NCBI RefSeq assembly: GCF_019222765.1
Contig: NZ_CP078145.1
Coordinates: 5,084,001-5,148,000, forward strand
Source of the DNA: Nocardia iowensis
Lineage (GTDB): Bacteria; Actinomycetota; Actinomycetes; Mycobacteriales; Mycobacteriaceae
Length of the DNA: 64,000 bases
Direction: 5' to 3'
Shown here: positions 43,401 to 52,416 of the stretch, in pieces
Layout: each line of letters starts with the position of its first letter
Position numbering within the stretch: the first letter of the stretch is position 1
Translations under genes and position numbers: made by a program
The notes under the pieces: generated by a model
The model's input: the letters and a program-made list of their open reading frames with translations, nothing else
Database searches by the model: none
What the model was told of the DNA's origin: nothing

Positions 43401-43454
43401 TAGTGTCTGCATATGCCAAGTAGGTAAGCTCTGTCACTTTGCTAGGCTGGAGTG

Positions 43455-44072
43455 ATGCCGAGCACAGACGCGTCAACGGAGCGCCCCGGTCCGGATCTGC
43501 GGGCGCGCCGGCGGCGGCAGACCGAACTGGAGATCCATGCGGCCGCGGTGGCGCTGGCCGCCGAGCGCGGCGCGGATCAAGTCACCGTCGATGACATCGC
43601 CGCGCGTGCCGGGGTGTCCGCGCGCACGTTCTTCCGGTATTTCGCCACCAGGGACCGCGCGCTCGTCTTCGACCGGTGGGGATTCAGCGACGCCGTCGAC
43701 GAACTGTTCGTGCGCGCGGATCCGAATGAGGTGCGTTTGCGCGATATCGAGCAGGCATTCGGCAGCGTGCTGGCAAACATCGACCAGAGCCCGGACGTGG
43801 GTGCGACCGCGGATATGTATCAGGCCATCACGTCATCACCACAGCTGATGGCGGCGGCAACGGCGGCGGCCAACGAGCGGACCGACGGATTGCTCGCGAC
43901 GATTCCCGCCACGGCACGCTCGCGGGTGCGGTTCATGCTCGCCGTCGCCGGTACGGTCCTGTTCGCCGCCTTCACCGAGTGGATCGAAACAGGTACGCCC
44001 ACCGGCGCTTCCGGCGCACCATCGGTCCTCGACATCTATCTGCGCCTGTGTGATGAGCTCGGCACGCTCTGA
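43455..44072 (+). CDS. TetR-family regulator
   Basis: 205 residues. The N-terminal HTH is typical (ELEIHAAAVALAAERGADQVTVDDIAARAGVSARTFFRYFATRDRAL as landmark segment, residues about 25-70), preceded by an Arg-rich arm (LRARRRRQTE) that could contact DNA. The C-terminal ligand domain is variable. ATG 43455 or GTG 43452. Divergent from the PapA5-like gene, with a palindrome between: likely its repressor. Confidence 0.9.
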   Translation: MPSTDASTERPGPDLRARRRRQTELEIHAAAVALAAERGADQVTVDDIAARAGVSARTFFRYFATRDRALVFDRWGFSDAVDELFVRADPNEVRLRDIEQAFGSVLANIDQSPDVGATADMYQAITSSPQLMAAATAAANERTDGLLATIPATARSRVRFMLAVAGTVLFAAFTEWIETGTPTGASGAPSVLDIYLRLCDELGTL

Positions 44073-44119
44073 ACGTGCACGGGATGGGCAGAAAGTCTGA
44101 CCCCCGGCCCGCGGTCCGG

Positions 44120-44764
44120 CTAGGGCGCGTCCTTCAGGTGGGCCAGCGACGTGATCATGCGGTCGGCGATGTCCGGTGGCCACGGGAACGCGACGGTCGA
44201 CGCGCGCTGGTGCGCCAGCCCGTGCAGGCCGAGCCACAGGCCGATGGTGTCGGCGGGCAGATCGGTACTGGTGGCCTGGTCGGCGCGGACGCAGTCCGAC
44301 ATGACCTCGGTGAGTAGACGCAGGGTCTCGTCGCCGAGGGCGACCATATCGGCCTCCGTCAGCGTGGTTTCGTCCAGAGCGGGCATCCACAGGCCGCCGA
44401 ACATGGTGCGGTAGCGCTGGGGATTACGTTCAGCGAACTCCAGGTACGCGTGACAGACGGCGAACAGCCGGTCCCTCGGGTCGTCGCCTACCCCGGTCAC
44501 GGCGGCGCTCAGATACTCCGCGAGCTCACCGAATGCCTGCTGCACGACGGCCAGCATGATCGTCGGCTGGTCGGGAAAGTGACGGTAGATCGAGGGCGCG
44601 GCGATCCCGACGCGGCGGGCGACGGACCGCAAGGTGACGGCCTTTTCGTCGCCGGTCTCGTCGAGCAGTTCGACGGCCGCGGCCACGATGTCGTCGCGCA
44701 AGCGGGCGCCCTCCCCTCGACGGTTGCGAACCCGAGTGGGAGACGCGGTCATGTTGTCTGCCAT
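44120..44764 (-). CDS. TetR-family regulator
   Basis: 214 residues. HTH region: LRDDIVAAAVELLDETGDEKAVTLRSVARRVGIAAPSIYRHFPDQPT as landmark (residues about 22-68). The C-terminal part matches the TetR_C_25-like helical domain (FAERNPQRYRTMFGG, LWLGLHGLAHQRAS). Start ATG 44764 (MADNMT) or 44752. It is divergent from a reductase operon beginning at 44870, with a 12-bp palindrome in the shared region, so it probably represses that operon and itself. Confidence 0.92.
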   Translation of the reverse strand: MADNMTASPTRVRNRRGEGARLRDDIVAAAVELLDETGDEKAVTLRSVARRVGIAAPSIYRHFPDQPTIMLAVVQQAFGELAEYLSAAVTGVGDDPRDRLFAVCHAYLEFAERNPQRYRTMFGGLWMPALDETTLTEADMVALGDETLRLLTEVMSDCVRADQATSTDLPADTIGLWLGLHGLAHQRASTVAFPWPPDIADRMITSLAHLKDAP

Positions 44765-44832
44765 ACCGTCAACTTACACCTGAAAACTTATCGGTGTTAC
44801 CCCTTGAATCTCCGAACCTAACGTGTGTATGT

Positions 44833-44844
44833 TTACAGCTGTAA
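44833..44844. promoter_or_regulatory. Candidate operator upstream of the reductase operon
   Basis: TTACAGCTGTAA is a perfect 12-bp palindrome 26-37 bases before the ATG at 44870. A second, looser pair (ACACC...GGTGT, 12-base spacer) lies nearer the TetR gene. Together these fit control by the divergent TetR protein. Confidence 0.6.
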
Positions 44845-44869
44845 TCATTCACTGAGCGCGGAGAACGTC

Positions 44870-45901
44870 ATGAACACCACCACTGTCACCACCGAGGTCG
44901 TGCTACCGGGCAAGGTCGAAGCGAACGACCTGCTGCTCCGCACCCGCAAACTTCCCGCGCCCAGCAAGGGCCAGGTTGTCCTGCGCATGGATGCGACCGG
45001 CGTGTCCTTCGCCGAGCAGCAGATGCGCCGCGGCAAGTACTACGACCAGCCACCGTTCCCCTTCGTTCCCGGCTACGACGTGGTCGGCACCGTCACCGCC
45101 GTCGGCCCCGAGGTGGACCCCGCGATGGTCGGGCGTCGGTACGCCGCCGTCGTCAAGGTCGGCGGCTGGGCCAGCCACCTGCTGATCGACGCCGCGGATC
45201 TGGTGCCGATACCGGACGGCGTCACCGCGGCCGCCGCGGAAACGGTGCTGGTCAACGGAATCACCGCATGGCAGATGCTGCACCGGACGGCCAAGGTGCC
45301 CAGCGGCGCCACGATCGTGGTGCTCGGCGCCAACGGCGGCGTCGGTTCCACCCTCGTGCAACTGGCCGGGCACGCCGGTATCACCGTGATCGGGACGGCA
45401 GCACCCAGGCATCACGACACGATCCGTGAACTGGGCGCTATCCCGGTCGACTATCGCGACCCGGACATGTACCAGCGCATCCGGGAGATCGCGCCCGACG
45501 GTGTCGACGCCGTGTTCGACCACGTCGGCGGCGCCGGATTGGCGCAGTCCTGGGCGTTGCTGCGCAAGGGCGGGACGCTGGTGTCCTACGGCACCGCGGC
45601 GACAAAGGACGAGGACGGCAATTCCCAACTGCCCGTATTGAAGTCGCTCGCCCGATTGGCGCTGTGGAACTACCTGCCCAATGGCAAGAGCGCCCACTTC
45701 TACAACTTCTGGGCGGGCAAGCGCCGGTTGCCCGCCTTCCGTAATCGGCTGCGCGAGGACCTGCTCCAGGTGCTGCGGCTGCTGGCGGACGGCGTTCTCT
45801 CGCCGCAGATCGCCGCGCAGTTCCCGCTGGCCGACGTCGCGCAGGCGCTCGCACTCGCCGAGTCGCGCACGGTCGCGGGCAAGGTCGTCATCACCGCGTA
45901 G
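44870..45901 (+). CDS. Zinc-independent MDR-type oxidoreductase (quinone-reductase-like)
   Basis: 343 residues of the medium-chain dehydrogenase/reductase superfamily. The GroES-like half has VLRMDATGVSFAEQQMRRGKYY and FPFVPGYDVVGTVTAVG; the Rossmann half has VVLGANGGVGSTLVQLAGHAG (AxGxVG-type motif) and VFDHVGGAG. The Cys/His zinc ligands of alcohol dehydrogenases are missing, as in quinone oxidoreductases and enoyl reductases. Start ATG 44870. First gene of a three-gene operon controlled by the divergent TetR gene. Confidence 0.9.
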   Translation: MNTTTVTTEVVLPGKVEANDLLLRTRKLPAPSKGQVVLRMDATGVSFAEQQMRRGKYYDQPPFPFVPGYDVVGTVTAVGPEVDPAMVGRRYAAVVKVGGWASHLLIDAADLVPIPDGVTAAAAETVLVNGITAWQMLHRTAKVPSGATIVVLGANGGVGSTLVQLAGHAGITVIGTAAPRHHDTIRELGAIPVDYRDPDMYQRIREIAPDGVDAVFDHVGGAGLAQSWALLRKGGTLVSYGTAATKDEDGNSQLPVLKSLARLALWNYLPNGKSAHFYNFWAGKRRLPAFRNRLREDLLQVLRLLADGVLSPQIAAQFPLADVAQALALAESRTVAGKVVITA

Positions 45902-45962
45902 CCGATCACCACATCTCGACCACCGTCAGTTCAATTCTGTTCGCACAATGAGGAATTCAGCC

Positions 45963-46562
45963 ATGGCTACCATCACCCTCCCCGCCCCATCCAACTCCGC
46001 TCTCGTCCGCGTCGGCGACGTCGACAACCGCGCCACCTACCTCAGCTTCGCGCTCGCGTACCTGTTCGGGCACGGCGCCGCCGCCCTGTCCAAAGGCTCC
46101 GATCCGATGGTCAGCCTGCCCGGCTGGCTGCCGATGGCCCTGCTCGGCATCGGCCTCGCTGTCGGCACCGTCCAAGCGACCTTGGCCGCGCTGCGCGCTC
46201 AACGCGGCGCCGACAGCCCCGACATCTTGTCCGGCAAACTTCTCGGCATCTCCTGGGCCAGCGCCTTCGCCGCCCTCTTCCTCGCCATCACCGGTATCAC
46301 CTCTCTGTTGGACAGATCCGACCTGCAGACGGTGCTCTGGCCCACCGGCGCCGGTCTCATCGTCGGGCTGCTCTACCTCGGCGAAGGCGCCGCGCGCCGC
46401 AATGTCCTGCACTACTGCCTCGGCACCTGGCTCGCTCTGGTCTCCACCGGCGCACTCCTGCTCGGAACTCCCGGCCTCTTCTGGGTCCTCACCCTCGGCG
46501 GCGGCGGTGGCTATGCCGTCGCAACCGTCCTCGAACGCCGCCGCCTCGCGGCCCGCCACTGA
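45963..46562 (+). CDS. Integral membrane protein of unknown function
   Basis: 199 residues with about five hydrophobic segments (YLSFALAYLFGHGAAAL; WLPMALLGIGLAVGTVQATLAAL; SWASAFAALFLAITGITSLL; VLWPTGAGLIVGLLYLGEGAARR; TWLALVSTGALLLGTPGLFWVLTLGGGGGYA given as landmarks). No family recognised. It sits 61 bases downstream of the reductase and 29 bases upstream of the A/B-barrel gene, so it is probably co-transcribed. Confidence 0.75.
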   Translation: MATITLPAPSNSALVRVGDVDNRATYLSFALAYLFGHGAAALSKGSDPMVSLPGWLPMALLGIGLAVGTVQATLAALRAQRGADSPDILSGKLLGISWASAFAALFLAITGITSLLDRSDLQTVLWPTGAGLIVGLLYLGEGAARRNVLHYCLGTWLALVSTGALLLGTPGLFWVLTLGGGGGYAVATVLERRRLAARH

Positions 46563-46591
46563 AACCTTCCACCGCGATCGAGGAGAATTCG

Positions 46592-47005
46592 ATGATCTAC
46601 CACGGCAACCGGATCAAACTCCGGCAAGGCGTCACCCAGGAACAGGCCGAGGCGGCGTTGGCGAGCCTGGACGAACAGGGCCGAATCATCCCGGCCGTGC
46701 AGTCGTTCATCGCGGGCCGCGAGTACGGCAGCGATTTCGACTGGGGCGCCATCTTCGTCCTGGCGGACCTCGACGCTTACTGGGCGTACCTGAGCCACCC
46801 GGCCCACACCGAGTCCGTACGAATCGGACTCCCGCTAGCCGAGAAGTTCCAGACATACGACCTCACCGATGACCCCGACCCCGACTTCGAGTCGAAGGTC
46901 GCGCAACTGCAGAAACGCCACTTCGACAGTGCCCCGGAAATCGCGAAACTACTCACGGCCCTGCCCGCCCACACCGGCATCAGCGCCCTCCCCCACCCCG
47001 AATAA
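46592..47005 (+). CDS. Stress-responsive A/B-barrel (Dabb-like) protein
   Basis: 137 residues. The first 95 match the dimeric alpha/beta-barrel layout: RIKLRQGVTQEQAEAALASL, IIPAVQSFIAGREYGSDFDWG, AIFVLADLDAYWAYLSHPAHTE, where the last segment is the family's most conserved part. Start ATG with GAGGAGA upstream. Third gene of the TetR-controlled operon, followed by a strong terminator. Dabb proteins include cyclases and small-molecule-degrading enzymes; the role here is unknown. Confidence 0.85.
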   Translation: MIYHGNRIKLRQGVTQEQAEAALASLDEQGRIIPAVQSFIAGREYGSDFDWGAIFVLADLDAYWAYLSHPAHTESVRIGLPLAEKFQTYDLTDDPDPDFESKVAQLQKRHFDSAPEIAKLLTALPAHTGISALPHPE

Positions 47006-47020
47006 CCCCGCCGATCCCCC

Positions 47021-47054
47021 TGTCCGGAGCCCGAAACCCCACGGGCTCCGGACA
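47021..47054 (+). terminator. Strong terminator after the reductase/Dabb operon
   Basis: TGTCCGGAGCCC (47021-47032) and GGGCTCCGGACA (47043-47054) form a perfect 12-bp stem with a 10-base loop, followed by TTT, 15 bases after the stop codon. Confidence 0.88.
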
Positions 47055-47213
47055 TTTCGACGCCACCGGTGTGTGGCCGACATTTCTACAGCAGAATGGC
47101 GGATTGATACCCGCCCCGAGCTTCGACCACCCCCCACCATCGGGACGTGGCGAAGTCGCGGTTACGCGAGGACACTGAAGCCGTAGCGCCGATTCGTCTC
47201 CAGGAGGAACGTG

Positions 47214-47597
47214 ATGGCAGCCGACAGGCCGTTTGGGATCGATCCGGAAGAATTCGAACGCGCTTTACGGGAGGCGGGGATCGAATTACGTGACCTCCTC
47301 GGAAAGGCCGGCGGGTACATCGATCGCACCAGCATGAATACGCTGGCGTCGCTGCTCGGTCAATTTGTTCAGCCGGAGCGCACGCGACCGCCGAAACCGG
47401 AAGACGAGACCACCGGCGAGACCGGCAGCGGGGTGTGGGTGATCTACAGCATCGATGACGCCGGTGGTGCCAGGGTCGAGCAGGTCTTTCCCAGCGAACT
47501 CGAGGCGTTGCGGGCGCATCGCGACAATACCGACGAACGCCGCCGCGTGCGGTTCCTGCCCTACGGCGTCCCCGCAACTGTGCTGGACACGCCCTGA
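47214..47597 (+). CDS. Hypothetical protein, ~127 aa
   Basis: Starts at ATG 47214 with CAGGAGGAA 5 bases upstream. The N-terminal 50 residues are helical (FGIDPEEFERALREAGIELRD, GGYIDRTSMNTLASLLGQF), and the C-terminal part (VWVIYSIDDAGGARVEQVFPSELEALRAHRDN, VRFLPYGVPA as landmarks) resembles small actinobacterial proteins that display an input value with a positional code. No known domain. The ribosome-binding site and composition make it a likely real gene. Confidence 0.72.
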   Translation: MAADRPFGIDPEEFERALREAGIELRDLLGKAGGYIDRTSMNTLASLLGQFVQPERTRPPKPEDETTGETGSGVWVIYSIDDAGGARVEQVFPSELEALRAHRDNTDERRRVRFLPYGVPATVLDTP

Positions 47598-47829
47598 CAC
47601 AGGCTGATCGACACTAGGTCCCCTTCCACCACGCCGGTGTCGTACGCCGGACCGGCCTACGTCTCGCTCCCCAGTGGGAGATCTGTTGCTGGCACAACAC
47701 ACTTCGCCGCCCTGATGCGGGCGTCGATCGGTGGCGAGGGCCGACACGCGAGATCTACCATGCGAACACACGCTTCGAACGAGAGCGGCCCGGACGGAGG
47801 AGCACGATGACCCGAATTTCGGCATCGCG

Positions 47830-49176
47830 ATGACCACCGCGTTCGACGGCCCGCCCCTCGGGATCGATACTCGCTCAGCGGTTCTCGACCAATACACGGT
47901 AGACGAGACCGGTCGGGCCGGGCAACGGCCGTGCGGAGTCGCGTACCCGGCCAATGTCGACGAGGTAGCCGCGATGGTCCGGTGGGCGCGAGCGACCCGG
48001 ACGCCGCTCATATCTCGCGGCGCCGGAACCAGTTTGGAAGGTCACCTGCTCGCGCAGGGCAATGAGCTGATCATCGACCTGTCGCAGGCGAATTCGATCC
48101 TGGACATCTCCCCCACCGATTTCACCGCGACGGTGCAACCCGGAGTCACCCGCACCCAACTGAACGCGGCGACGGCGGAATCCGGTTTGCAGTTCACCGT
48201 GGATCCCGGCGCCGACGCTTCGCTGGGCGGTATGGCCGCGACCAATGCCAGCGGCACCACCACCGTCCGCTACGGCGGAATGCGCGCGAATGTCCTCGCC
48301 CTGCAAGTGGTACAGGCCGACGGAACGGTGGTGCGGCTAGGCCGCGCGGTCCGCAAATCGTCGAGCGGCTACGACCTGAAGGACCTGATCATCGGCTCAG
48401 CGGGAACGCTCGGCATCATCACCGAACTCACCGTTCGCCTGCATCCGATCCCGGAATGGCTGCGCTCGCTGCGGGTTTCGTTCCCTACCGTGACGGCAGC
48501 AGTCGATGCCGCCCTGGAGATGCTCGGCGCGGCGCTGCCGGTGAGCAGGCTCGAACTGGTCGACGCCCCGGGCATGATCGCGCTCAACACATTCCGTGGC
48601 GCCGACTACGCCGAGACGCCGGCACTGTTCATCGATATCGAATCGTCGTCAGAACCGGCGGCCACTGCCGAAGAGCAAGAGATCCAGCGAATCGTGCGGG
48701 CCCACGATGCCATCGATATCGCGGCCGCACGCACCCATACCGAGCGGCATGCCCTCTGGGCGGACCGGCACAATCTCTTCTTCGCCCTCAAGTCACGCCA
48801 CCCGGGAAGCCGCTTTCTGGTGACCGACACCGCCGTCCCCTATTCGCAGCTCGCCGCGGCGGTCGATACCGCGACCCGGCTCGGGGACGAACTCGGCTTG
48901 GCGATCAGCGTCGCCGGACACGTCGGGGACGGCAATGTGCACACCATCATCCCCTTCTCCGACCTGAATTACGCTGTAGTACAACAGTTTTCCGACAGAT
49001 TGGTACGGCACGCGCTCGCCGTCGGTGGCACCGCGACCGGCGAACACGGCATCGGCCTCACCAAGAAGAAGTACCTGCGCGAGGAACACGGCGCGGCAGT
49101 CGACCTCATGATCGCGATCAAACGCACACTCGACCCACTCGGCCTGTTCAATCCGGGCAAGGTGCTCGACCCATAG
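47830..49176 (+). CDS. FAD-linked oxidase (GlcD/D-lactate dehydrogenase-like)
   Basis: 448 residues. FAD_binding_4 domain, residues 35-215: GVAYPANVDEVAAMVRWARA, ISRGAGTSLEGHLL, ATVQPGVTRTQLNAA, DPGADASLGGMAATNASGTTTVRYGGM, SSSGYDLKDLIIGSAGTLGIITELTVRLHPIPE (landmarks). FAD_oxidase_C domain with AGHVGDGNVHTIIPF (His ligands) and TGEHGIGLTKKKYL. It oxidises a 2-hydroxy acid such as D-lactate or glycolate. The start is ATG 47830; an in-frame ATG at 47731 would add a non-family N-terminus. Confidence 0.93.
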   Translation: MTTAFDGPPLGIDTRSAVLDQYTVDETGRAGQRPCGVAYPANVDEVAAMVRWARATRTPLISRGAGTSLEGHLLAQGNELIIDLSQANSILDISPTDFTATVQPGVTRTQLNAATAESGLQFTVDPGADASLGGMAATNASGTTTVRYGGMRANVLALQVVQADGTVVRLGRAVRKSSSGYDLKDLIIGSAGTLGIITELTVRLHPIPEWLRSLRVSFPTVTAAVDAALEMLGAALPVSRLELVDAPGMIALNTFRGADYAETPALFIDIESSSEPAATAEEQEIQRIVRAHDAIDIAAARTHTERHALWADRHNLFFALKSRHPGSRFLVTDTAVPYSQLAAAVDTATRLGDELGLAISVAGHVGDGNVHTIIPFSDLNYAVVQQFSDRLVRHALAVGGTATGEHGIGLTKKKYLREEHGAAVDLMIAIKRTLDPLGLFNPGKVLDP

Positions 49177-49203
49177 TCCGATGATGCCGACTTGTTCGAG
49201 AGC

Positions 49204-49773
49204 ATGGAAAGATCGATACTCGTGGAAACCATCGGAAGCCGCGCCGTGTACGCGAATCCTTGGATGTCGGTGCGCGAGGATACCGTCCGTCGACCCAATG
49301 GCGACACAGGGATTTACGGGGTCCTCGACCGCGCCGACTTCGCCATGATCATCCCCATGGACGGTGATCGCCTACACATGGTCGAACAATTCCGATACCC
49401 GATCGCCCGACGCTGCTGGGAGTTCCCCGCCGGGACGCCGACACCAGGCCACCGAGCCGACCCGATCGACCTCGCGCACGCGGAATTACGAGAGGAAACA
49501 GGCCTGCGCGCCACGAACATGAGCTATCTCGGCACCCTCGACGCGGCCCCCACCTTGACCGCCCAACGAGGACACGTTTACCTGGCGACCGATCTCACCG
49601 CCGGACCACCGCAGCGCGAACCGGAAGAACAGGACATGCGGTCCGCGTGGCTGCCGCGCAGCACCGTCGAATCCATGATCCGCACCGGTGAAATCGCTAC
49701 CGCGGGCACGGTCGCCGCCTACACGCTGCTGCTCCTGCACGAATCACACGCACGGAGCACATCCGCTGAGTAA
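49204..49773 (+). CDS. NUDIX hydrolase (ADP-ribose pyrophosphatase-like)
   Basis: 189 residues. The NUDIX helix is AHAELREETGL with the REexEE-type glutamates, preceded by GTPTPGHRADPID, which gives a slightly long insertion before it. The N-terminal part (SRAVYANPWMSVREDTVRRP, MVEQFRYPIARRCWEFPAG) is that of ADP-ribose/ADP-sugar pyrophosphatases. It may hydrolyse a nucleotide sugar. Start ATG 49204 or TTG 49192. Convergent with the pentapeptide-repeat gene. Confidence 0.88.
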   Translation: MERSILVETIGSRAVYANPWMSVREDTVRRPNGDTGIYGVLDRADFAMIIPMDGDRLHMVEQFRYPIARRCWEFPAGTPTPGHRADPIDLAHAELREETGLRATNMSYLGTLDAAPTLTAQRGHVYLATDLTAGPPQREPEEQDMRSAWLPRSTVESMIRTGEIATAGTVAAYTLLLLHESHARSTSAE

Positions 49774-49809
49774 TTACCCCCATCGAACGGCAGTTCGCAC
49801 CGCTGCGTA

Positions 49810-50496
49810 TCAGATCACGGTCAGACCCAGTGCGCGGCAAATGTCCGCGGCTTGGGCGGGAGAAATCACCGCCCCGCGCAACTGCCGAGGATCCTTGGCG
49901 ATGATGCCGCCGAGATCGGCGCCGCGCAGATCAGCGCCGCGGAGCCGAGTTTCCGAGAGGTCGACCTCTCGTAATTTGCAGTCTATGAAGACGGCGTCAC
50001 GTAGGTCCGTGCGATAGAGGTCGGCTTCGGTCAAGTCGGATCCGGTGATGTGCAGGCCACGAAGTTTCGCCTCGGCGAGATTGGCCAATTGGAGATTGCA
50101 GTTCTCGATTGTCAGGGTCACCGCGAGACCACGCAGGGACGTGAGGTCGGTACCGGTCATCTTGCAGCCGGTGAATCGGGTTTCCGCCAGCAGCGCATCG
50201 CTGAAACGGGCCTGCGACAGGTCGACGTTCTCGAAGACCGCGCTGGTGAGGTCGACCCCGCTGAAATCGGTGCGTAAGAAGCTCCCACCGGTGATCGCCG
50301 CGTCATCCAATCGGCAATCCCGTAGTACCGCGTCATCGAACGTGCATCGGTCGATGACCGCGTCGGCCAGGTCGAGGTCGCTCAGGTCCGCGCCGGTGAA
50401 GCCGCACTGCCGGAACGTCACCTTCTCCCCGTTCAAGGCCGCCAGCTTCGCCCGAGGATCACAGCTCGTGAAATCCACTTCTTCGAACACGTTCAT
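49810..50496 (-). CDS. Pentapeptide-repeat protein, Qnr/MfpA-like; probable gyrase self-protection
   Basis: 228 residues made almost wholly of A(D/N)LXX-type pentapeptides: FTGADLSDLDLADAVIDRC, FLRTDFSGVDLTSAVFENV, LSQARFSDALLAETRF, GSDLTEADLYRTDLRDAVF, LRGADLRGADLGG. They build a right-handed quadrilateral beta-helix that mimics B-DNA. A short break near residue 115 (SLRGLAVTLTIENC) and a helical C-terminus (SPAQAADICRALGLTVI) fit the Qnr/MfpA dimer layout, as does the length (Qnr about 218). Start ATG 50496, 8 bases after AGAGG; ATG 50559 is an alternative. It lies 87 bases downstream of the ABC exporter genes on the same strand. In gyrase-inhibitor clusters (microcin B17, albicidin) such proteins confer immunity; that role here is inference. 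Confidence 0.9.
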   Translation of the reverse strand: MNVFEEVDFTSCDPRAKLAALNGEKVTFRQCGFTGADLSDLDLADAVIDRCTFDDAVLRDCRLDDAAITGGSFLRTDFSGVDLTSAVFENVDLSQARFSDALLAETRFTGCKMTGTDLTSLRGLAVTLTIENCNLQLANLAEAKLRGLHITGSDLTEADLYRTDLRDAVFIDCKLREVDLSETRLRGADLRGADLGGIIAKDPRQLRGAVISPAQAADICRALGLTVI

Positions 50497-50583
50497 GACT
50501 CGACCTCTCAGCTCAAATCCGGCGATTCGACGTTGTCCGCCGAGCACCAGGGCGGACATTCTCGTGTGGTTAAGCCAGCCCGT

Positions 50584-52416
50584 TCAGGTCTGGTAGGCGC
50601 GCTGCTGAATCCCATACAGGCGGGCGTAGGTGCCGTCGAGCCGCATCAGCGAGTCGTGGTCACCGACCTCGGCGATGCGGCGACCTTCGACCACCACGAT
50701 CAGATCGGCCATCTGGACCGTGGAGAATCGATGCGAGACCAGCACGGTGATCCGGCCCTCGGCACGCGCCGCCTGGGCGGCCCTGGCAAAGCCCTCGAAC
50801 AGGCTGTGTTCGGTCTCCGCGTCGAGGGCAGCCGTCGGTTCATCCAGTACCACCAGCAGCGGGGCGGTCCGCATGAAACCTCGGGCCAGAGCCAGCTTCT
50901 GCCACTGACCGAAACTGACATCCACCCCGTCCGGCCAGCGCGGCCCGAGCTGGGTAGCCAATCCCGCCGGTAAGTGTGCAAGCAGATCGTCGGCACCACC
51001 GCGCTCGACAGCCGCCCGGAGAGCGGACTCGTCATCCATGCTTCGCAGATCACCTATGCCGATAGCGGTCCGGGCGGCGAACTCGAACGTCGCGAAGTCC
51101 TGAAACGCACCCGCGATACGTCGACGCCACTGCTCGGTATCGATCTGATCGAGTGGCACTCCGTCGATCTCGATGGTGCCCTCGGTGGGCGGGTAGAACT
51201 TGGTCAGCAGCTTGACCAGCGTCGACTTGCCCGCCCCGTTCTCCCCGATCACGGCGACCACCGAACCCGCGGGCAGCGTGAGGTTCGCGCCGACCAGCGT
51301 GGGTATCGCGGCACCCGGATATCGAAAACTCACCTCGCGCAAGGTGATTCCCTGATTGATCTGCTCGGGCGCGGGCAGCGCACCAGCCGAGGCGACCGCC
51401 CGCGCGTAGTCCTCCAACCACATGAGGCGGCGCGCCGCGTCCAGGAACACGCCACGGATGAAGTCGATCTCACCGATAGCCGCCGAGACATAATCCGACA
51501 TCTGGATGCCGGCCGACAGCACCAGTACCACCCCTGCCGCAGGCGCCTCCGCGACCTCGACCACATAGAACAACATCAACGCGTAACCGAGTCCGAATAC
51601 CGCCCAGGCACCCGCATCCCAACCGGCGGAGACCGCTCGCGATCGTCCGATGGGTCGGTACCACTTGGCCCATGCCTCCGCCCGATCCTTGACCAACCGC
51701 GGCCCGATCCCGGCCAGCCGGACATCTTTCGCCGCCGCCGGGGTGGTTGCGAGGTCGAACAGGTGATCGGCGAACCGACTATGCGGGGCGACACTCTCTT
51801 CGACGCGGCGCTCCACACCGGGTCGCAGCGCCGCCGTCACCATCACCGGAATAGCGAAGACCAGCAGCAACGGCAGCAGCGGGTCGACTGTGCTGAGCAG
51901 CAGCATGATCATGGCCAGCTGGAAGATCCACACCGCGCTGATGACGATCGACTCGTACAGGTGGTCGACCATGTACACCTGCTTGCGCAGCACCGCCAGC
52001 CGGTCCAGATGCTCGGGCCGCTCATGGTGTTCGATCGTGTCGATCGAGGCGAACAGCCGCGCTACATGGGTTTCCAGCGAGATCGTCAGCCGATCACGGA
52101 ACCGGCGCCCGGTGCGTTCGGCGGCGATCGTGAGTAGCCAGCTCGCGCAGGTGGACAGCGCCATGGCACCGAGGGCGACGAAGATCAGCACACCTCGGCG
52201 CTGCACGGCTCCCGCGGTCAGCATCCCCAACCACACGATGGTGAGCGGCCGGGGAACAGCCGCAAGAACCTGGACGGCCAGTGACACGATCATCAGCCGC
52301 GGCTCGAACCGATAACACAGTTTGATCAGCCGCCACATCGACGCCGGGCCACCGGGCAGCGCGACCTCCGAATTTGCCCCCGGTAGCACATCATTCGAGT
52401 ACGAGATACTGCTCAC
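50584..52416 (-). CDS. ABC exporter subunit (TMD-NBD), degenerate signature motif
   Basis: 610 residues: an N-terminal six-helix membrane domain (residues 30-340) fused to an ATPase domain. Walker A is GENGAGKST, Walker [14 protein letters not shown] with the catalytic Glu, and the H-loop is [10 protein letters not shown]. The signature reads [14 protein letters not shown] instead of LSGGQ, so one of the two composite ATP sites of the dimer should be weak. It overlaps the partner gene by 26 bases, so the two are translated together as a heterodimer. Location suggests export of the neighbouring cluster's product. Confidence 0.92.
   Translation of the reverse strand: MSSISYSNDVLPGANSEVALPGGPASMWRLIKLCYRFEPRLMIVSLAVQVLAAVPRPLTIVWLGMLTAGAVQRRGVLIFVALGAMALSTCASWLLTIAAERTGRRFRDRLTISLETHVARLFASIDTIEHHERPEHLDRLAVLRKQVYMVDHLYESIVISAVWIFQLAMIMLLLSTVDPLLPLLLVFAIPVMVTAALRPGVERRVEESVAPHSRFADHLFDLATTPAAAKDVRLAGIGPRLVKDRAEAWAKWYRPIGRSRAVSAGWDAGAWAVFGLGYALMLFYVVEVAEAPAAGVVLVLSAGIQMSDYVSAAIGEIDFIRGVFLDAARRLMWLEDYARAVASAGALPAPEQINQGITLREVSFRYPGAAIPTLVGANLTLPAGSVVAVIGENGAGKSTLVKLLTKFYPPTEGTIEIDGVPLDQIDTEQWRRRIAGAFQDFATFEFAARTAIGIGDLRSMDDESALRAAVERGGADDLLAHLPAGLATQLGPRWPDGVDVSFGQWQKLALARGFMRTAPLLVVLDEPTAALDAETEHSLFEGFARAAQAARAEGRITVLVSHRFSTVQMADLIVVVEGRRIAEVGDHDSLMRLDGTYARLYGIQQRAYQT

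Noticed and set aside
50560..50583. Extension of the pentapeptide-repeat protein to ATG 50559
   Set aside because: The extra 21 residues do not continue the repeat and lack a ribosome-binding site, while ATG 50496 has AGAGG 8 bases upstream.
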